Below are positions 58,965 to 64,000 of a stretch of 64,000 bases of DNA, one piece after another. Within the stretch, counting starts at the first letter, position 1, and the number at the start of each line of letters is the position of its first letter. A program made the translations under genes and the position numbers. Under the pieces are notes generated by a model, which was not told the DNA's origin, ran no database searches, and worked only from the letters and a program-made list of their open reading frames with translations. The DNA comes from Anoplolepis gracilipes (taxonomy: Eukaryota > Arthropoda > Insecta > Hymenoptera > Formicidae): NCBI RefSeq assembly GCF_047496725.1, contig NC_132979.1:8262501-8326500 (forward strand). Direction: 5' to 3'.

Positions 58965-61307
58965 GAATTAAATATTCATTTCTCCATCTAACTACGTTGG
59001 ACATTACGTTTTTATAACCATTTTCCATGATACACACTATTCAAACTTTATTCACATTAATTTATTTAATGTTAATTAACAGACGTTAATTAATTATAAT
59101 TTCACAGAAACAAATTACATTAATATATGGGTTATTGTAAATATCGTCTGTACATAAAGGTACATTATTTTGAAATGTACAAAAATTCCGAGCACAGGCC
59201 TTTATCGATAGAAAGAGAGAAAAGCAAATGCAATAGCAAATGTGTGGCGCCGAGTGCGCTCACGCTTCACGAGTTTTACTACCTCATTAAACCTTGCGTC
59301 ACTTATTACGATTCGCCGCCAAGGATAACCGCTGCTACTCGATCGGCAGGATAAATCACGAGTGTTCGACAACAATTTAATAACGCATTCGCGCTTTCAC
59401 GGGATGAATAATAATGTTTTGGGAATGATATATTTACGCGATTACATTAGAAATGAAATTAAATAGAATTTAGAAAATAATTCATGTTGCGAGAGATAGA
59501 AAGGAAGGTGATATTAATATTAATTTTGATTTCTCTCCAAATTTTTCAAAATAATGATTAAATTTCATAAGATAACACAACTAAATATTTCATCATTTAT
59601 TTTTTTTTCTCGTAACAAAATAATATACAATTATCTGAGCCAATTATGAAAGCAAGGACGGAGAAATAAAAATAACGAGAAGATAACATATATATATTTT
59701 ATATACAACGTCAATTTTCTCCCTCTCGACAACGGAAGATGATACAAACGATGATAACGAGAAGTATACAAATGTGGCACAACCAGCTCGTCTAAAAAAT
59801 ACAATACTTTGTATTATTGCCACGAAAACATGACCGAAGGAAAAAAAAAAAAAAAGGAGCTTCATTGTTTGTTAAACAAGTTGCTTTGTAATGCAACGAA
59901 ACTTCCTGCTGACGACTGACGATGCAACATCCATTTGCGCAGACTCATCACGAACGATTCGATAGCACGAAATCTGGATGCCTGCAACGCGATGACCACG
60001 TGAGATAAATGAAATCGAGATGATAAGCAAGTACTCGTTGCAATCGAATCGATATCAAATGGTGCGTATTTAATACAAGCTTCGCATCGAATATTTATGA
60101 TGTTACACGCAAATTACGTTGTGTGCAATTTTTTTTCATTAACGCGAACGTATATATCACATATCTTTCTGGATGAAAATTGAAAAAAAAAAATAAAAAA
60201 AAAATTGTAAATAATACACAGGGAATATTGTGAAACGCACCCGCGCATCTCTCTCTCTCTCTCTCTCTCTTTTCAATATGTTTTTTTATTTTTCTATCTA
60301 AAAACCAATTTTTACAACAAAACTGCAAAGTAGTAGAATCAAAACGCTAATAAAACACAGCTATGGTTACTATTACAAAGGATCTGCCGCGAGGCAAAAC
60401 AAATTACCGCGTGCAAGAATCGTAATTAAAATACCTCGTGGCGCAGAATGCCCGGAAGCAATAAACGAAAGCAGACGCTTTGTCGCGTGTCCGGCGCCCA
60501 AAAAAGATCCGCATTTAAGCTTCAAAACCCGGGCCCCGCTTGTGCGTTTCCGCATCTGGCCGTTCTCGACCCTGCGAGTTTTCCCTCTCGGAGGGAGAGG
60601 GCCGCTAATTATTGACGGTGATGGAAACGCGCATTAAGAATCCCTTCTCTCTCTCTCTCCCTCCCTCCCGCAGTAACGGCAGGGGTGGACTCGTTTTTAC
60701 GTGTTTTACCGCGTCCGTTAAAAAAAACCGCCGCGGCTCATTAACTGGCGCCGGTATTTCCGCGAACGGCGCAATAACCGTATAATCAACGGGTATCCCG
60801 CGAATAACCGCGCGATAAACCGCCATCTTTTTATTTGTTTCGTGACGTTACGTGACCGCGGACGCGACGCGGGAAAATGCACGAGCAAAAGTTTCTTCCG
60901 GCGCTCCAGAACACCAGTTCGAGTTTATCAATTATTTACCGCGCGCTCTAATAGAGAAATAACAAAAAAGGGGGGAGAAACAGGGGGAGAAAACAGAGAC
61001 GTCCTCGTCTCGGCAACCTAGTTGCCAAGTGTCGAAAATGAGGGCGCGTTCAAGTTAAACTGCGGAAAAACATTGAAGTCCTATATTGTGTAAATAGACA
61101 TCGCGTGACGGATATCCGTTAAAAAGATATTGCGATAATAAAAAATGATTATATTTAATCCTGCGAAATCGCCATTGTTAATATTAATGATGGATTCTTT
61201 GGCCATTTGTCACTGTCCCAACCTCTTACATTGTTAGTTATTCAATATCAAGGTAGCAACATTTTCTCTTAAAGTACAAAATGGACTTTATAATACAAAG
61301 TGTATCG

Positions 61308-61332
61308 AAAAAAAAAAAAAAAAAAAAAAAAA
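61308..61332 (+). repeat. Poly-A run (25 bp)
   Basis: Twenty-five A, followed by GAAAAAAAAA. Confidence 0.9.
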
Positions 61333-62090
61333 GAAAAAAAAATCGGACCAAAAACTTTGAGAACAAGTTCTGTAAGACAATAAAAAAAAAAAAATTTGTA
61401 GGAACAAGCGTTTTAATAAATTACGTGTCTCTTTTATAGCTCCCTCCCCTTCGGCTCATCAAATTTACGCGTAAAATAATTTATCTATTATTTTATTTTC
61501 CATTTCTGCGACAAGGAATTTTTGACGGTTGCCCAACAACGTGTGATACCTCTGATGTATTTTTTTTCCCGTGCGACGTAAAATGCTTGTTGTAAATTTT
61601 CAAGGAGGACACTTTAAACATCTTCTTTAAGATTTAAAGCTGTTAGTGTGTTTATCAATGATAAAAAGAATCATCCTATTTTTAAATGCTACCGTCATCT
61701 CTGCAATGATAATTCTTTCAGAATTTCCTCGATAATTTTTTTTTTATTCTTCTTGTGCACAGTCCCTATATAACTACTTATCAAAAACACCTAATTATTC
61801 ATTCCTTGATTAATCCCGGTTAATCCTTGGGAATTTAATGAACAGACTTTTTCGATCATTGTACTGTTTTGCTGAAAAGACGAAAGAAGTTTTACACTGA
61901 CGGATGACCAAAGTTTCCTGTAGACGCATCCATCTCACCGAGCACAGGTCTCCACGATATATACTTGGTACAAATATTTCCCAGAGGGTTCACGACGAGC
62001 GTGCTTCGGTCGACGTGACTAAGATCCATACAATTAGACGTAATCGTCAACCCCTGTAATTTATACGCTCGTCGGAGAGACCGCGACAAT

Positions 62091-62111
62091 AAAAAAAAAA
62101 AAAAAAAAAAA
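62091..62111 (+). repeat. Poly-A run (21 bp)
   Basis: Twenty-one A followed by TAAAAAG-type A-rich sequence. Confidence 0.9.
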
Positions 62112-63448
62112 TAAAAAGAAAAAGAAAAATAAGAGGAAGAATGATGATCCACCGTCGTTTAAAACCGAGAGACTCGCGATCGAGAATGACGGCGTCGTCG
62201 TAATTTACGATGGAATCGGGGGAGAAAAATCCGCCCAAGTCCTTCATCTGTCCAAGGCATCTCTCACGACTCTTTTTCCGCCCTGATCTGTCAAAGTCTT
62301 TACACGTCATTGTTGAAGGCTAAGGTGATCGGTCGCCATCTCGTTCAGCACTCCATTCGTACGGAGATATACCTGGCTATTGTGTCCAGACCCTCGCGAT
62401 CTTATCGTGACCGTCTTGTTCAAATTTCCCATTTAAATAAGAAATAGCACGTGCGATTTTAAAATCAAATGCACACAATTCTGTTGGCTGACTAAATTAA
62501 ATTATTGTCACGTAAAATTTCTCGGAAGAAGCATTGATTTTACTTTTGAGTGTTTGAATATTTTTTTTATTCACTTTATTTTTACCAGATTTTTGAAAAG
62601 AGAAAAAGCCAAGTACTTAATGGCTTATCAAACGAGCCGATCAAGTCTGGGGACTTTCAGTTTCCTTAACAGAAAGGGAAAGAACAGCCGTGTAAGGTAA
62701 ACATTGGAAAGTGAAACGTATCAGCGAACGGTACTTTTCCATCCTCTCCTTCTTCCTTTCCTACGCTTGTTTATAAATTACAGTCGACGAGACAGGCTCG
62801 TGTAAGGTAGAGAAAACAACGAGAAGGAGAAAAAGGAGGCAAACGAGATGTTTCGAGGCGAAACCGGACCGACAAGAAGAAACGAGATAAAAGGTGGATA
62901 GAAGAAGACGCGCAGCTCGACTTCGCCAATCATCAACGCACGATCGAAACGAAAGGGGGAACACTCGAAGAAGAAAAGGTCAGGAGAGGAGGAAGAGTAG
63001 CCTCTGCAATTTAACGTGAGATCCACAGCAGGTACCAGCCAGCGAGGTCGAGTGAGCAATTTCGCGAAAAGTAGACGGGGACTACAATAGAAGGGGCTCT
63101 TGACTTACAGGTCCCTTTTTCACGAGTCCCCTTTCTTCGAAGCCTGCGGCTCGCGATATAGTGTTCAGGAAGCACCCTCTTCCGGAAGGTGCATCTTGGG
63201 CGCTCCTAACAGGTGCGCGGGAACCAACGTTTGCTCAGGTGCAGCGGCAAAGGAGAGCCCCTTCTTCAAGTTCGTTCTCGAGAGGAAACGGAAACTGCGG
63301 AAACTTTTTTTTCAAGGTTGTTGTGTTCGCGCATCCAGACACAAAAAGTGCGACAGAAATTTTAGCCGAAAAGGCATTTCGAGGAAATAGTTGGAACAAG
63401 CATTTTTTATGGAAAATAAAAATAAAAGAATAAAAAAATGTCAAGACT

Positions 63449-63826
63449 ACATCTTCAGAATGCTGTAAAGTTACAAAATCAAAATTGAGATGAAAAATAT
63501 CTGAAAATTATTTCTAAAAGTTTTCTCCAGGATTAATTTTTAAGGTAATATTTAAATATCGGCTTAATTTTACATCTTCAGAAAATATTGTAAGGTCACC
63601 AAATCATAATTGAAATGAATAATAATATCGTAAAATTAATTTCAAAAGTTTGCTAGGATTAATTTTTAAGGTAATATTTAAATAGCGGCTTAATTCTACA
63701 TCTTCAGAATGTTGTCACAAAATCATAATTGAAATGAATAATAATAATATCGTAAAATTAATTCTAAAAGTTTTCTAGAATTAATTTTTCAAGTAATATT
63801 TAAGTATCAGCTTAATTTTAGGTAAT
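63449..63826 (+). repeat. Tandem repeat, about 124-bp unit, three copies
   Basis: ACATCTTCAGAA starts the units at 63449, 63572 and 63698 (the middle copy reads ACATCTTCAGAAAATATTG). Each continues with CAAAATCATAATTGAAATGA (first copy diverged), a GTAAAATTAATT block, TTTTCTAG(G/A)ATTAATTTTT and GCTTAATTTTA. Units are 123 and 126 bp apart. The last copy ends near 63826. The copies are similar but not identical. Confidence 0.9.
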
Positions 63827-64000
63827 TTTCGATTGTTGCAATAAACACTTTTTTTTAGAAAAGTAAAACGGTATTCAAAATTATCTAAAAAAACATAATT
63901 ATAAAAATTGTCTAAATAATAAGCACGACAGTATTAAAAAAAACAGTAAATATTTACTGCTCGACAAAATCTGCGTCTGTATAAATTCGATACGAAAATA

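Larger units (their letters stand above)
56049..63448. other. Non-coding stretch with simple repeats
   Basis: No gene is supported. The stretch contains GA (56636-56659, 57504-57522) and TA (58913-58960) tracts, a CT tract (60249-60270) and poly-A runs (59840-59855, 61308-61332, 62091-62111). GC-richer islands at 56520-57000, 58020-58520, 60340-61090, 62140-62420 and 62700-63390 have frames on both strands. The 137-codon frame at 58100-58513 is arginine-rich with no domain. Confidence 0.55.

Overview
This window reads as nuclear DNA of an insect, most likely a hymenopteran and plausibly an ant. The reasons are an AT-rich background broken by GC-richer islands in which CpG is common rather than depleted, very many GA/CT, TA and poly-A/T simple repeats, and degraded DNA-transposon remains. 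This assignment is an inference; no diagnostic gene is present. I find no convincing complete protein-coding gene, rRNA or tRNA. The open frames are short, mostly overlap simple repeats or each other on opposite strands, and none matches a family I recognise. The window is best read as an intergenic or large intronic region.

The structure that can be supported is repetitive. (1) The outstanding feature is a foldback element at 39981-42052. It has terminal inverted arms of about 0.8 and 1.2 kb, arrays of a 146-bp tandem unit inside both arms, a perfect 34-bp palindrome in each arm, and a 9-bp target-site duplication. (2) A dispersed family with CAGGATGT-like ends occurs at least six times (1-139, 2221-2700, 35712-36176, 43336-43972, 51562-52097, 53623-about 54330), all in the same orientation. 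One copy is interrupted by a 284-bp inverted-repeat element and another by AT-rich repeat DNA. (3) A TA-flanked element at 34443-35109 carries the first 35 codons of a THAP-type zinc-finger protein. (4) A 655-bp TTAA-flanked element at 55390-56044 looks like a piggyBac-type MITE. (5) Further inverted-repeat elements lie at 4102-4399, 7644-8191, 22491-22974 and 50184-50747. (6) Direct tandem repeats lie at 24419-25211 (269-bp unit), 29691-30424 (about 253 bp, degenerate) and 63449-63826 (about 124 bp).

Region by region: 0-10 kb is unique sequence with microsatellites, a family copy, two inverted-repeat elements and a GC-richer island at 8.2-9.8 kb. 10-24 kb is unique, microsatellite-rich sequence with one MITE-like element. 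24-31 kb holds two tandem arrays. 34-46 kb is the densest transposon zone. 50-56 kb is a second cluster, with a weak candidate exon at 52382-52547. 56-64 kb is mostly unique sequence ending in a small tandem array. Nothing here acts together as a pathway; the story is one of layered transposon insertions and repeat expansion.
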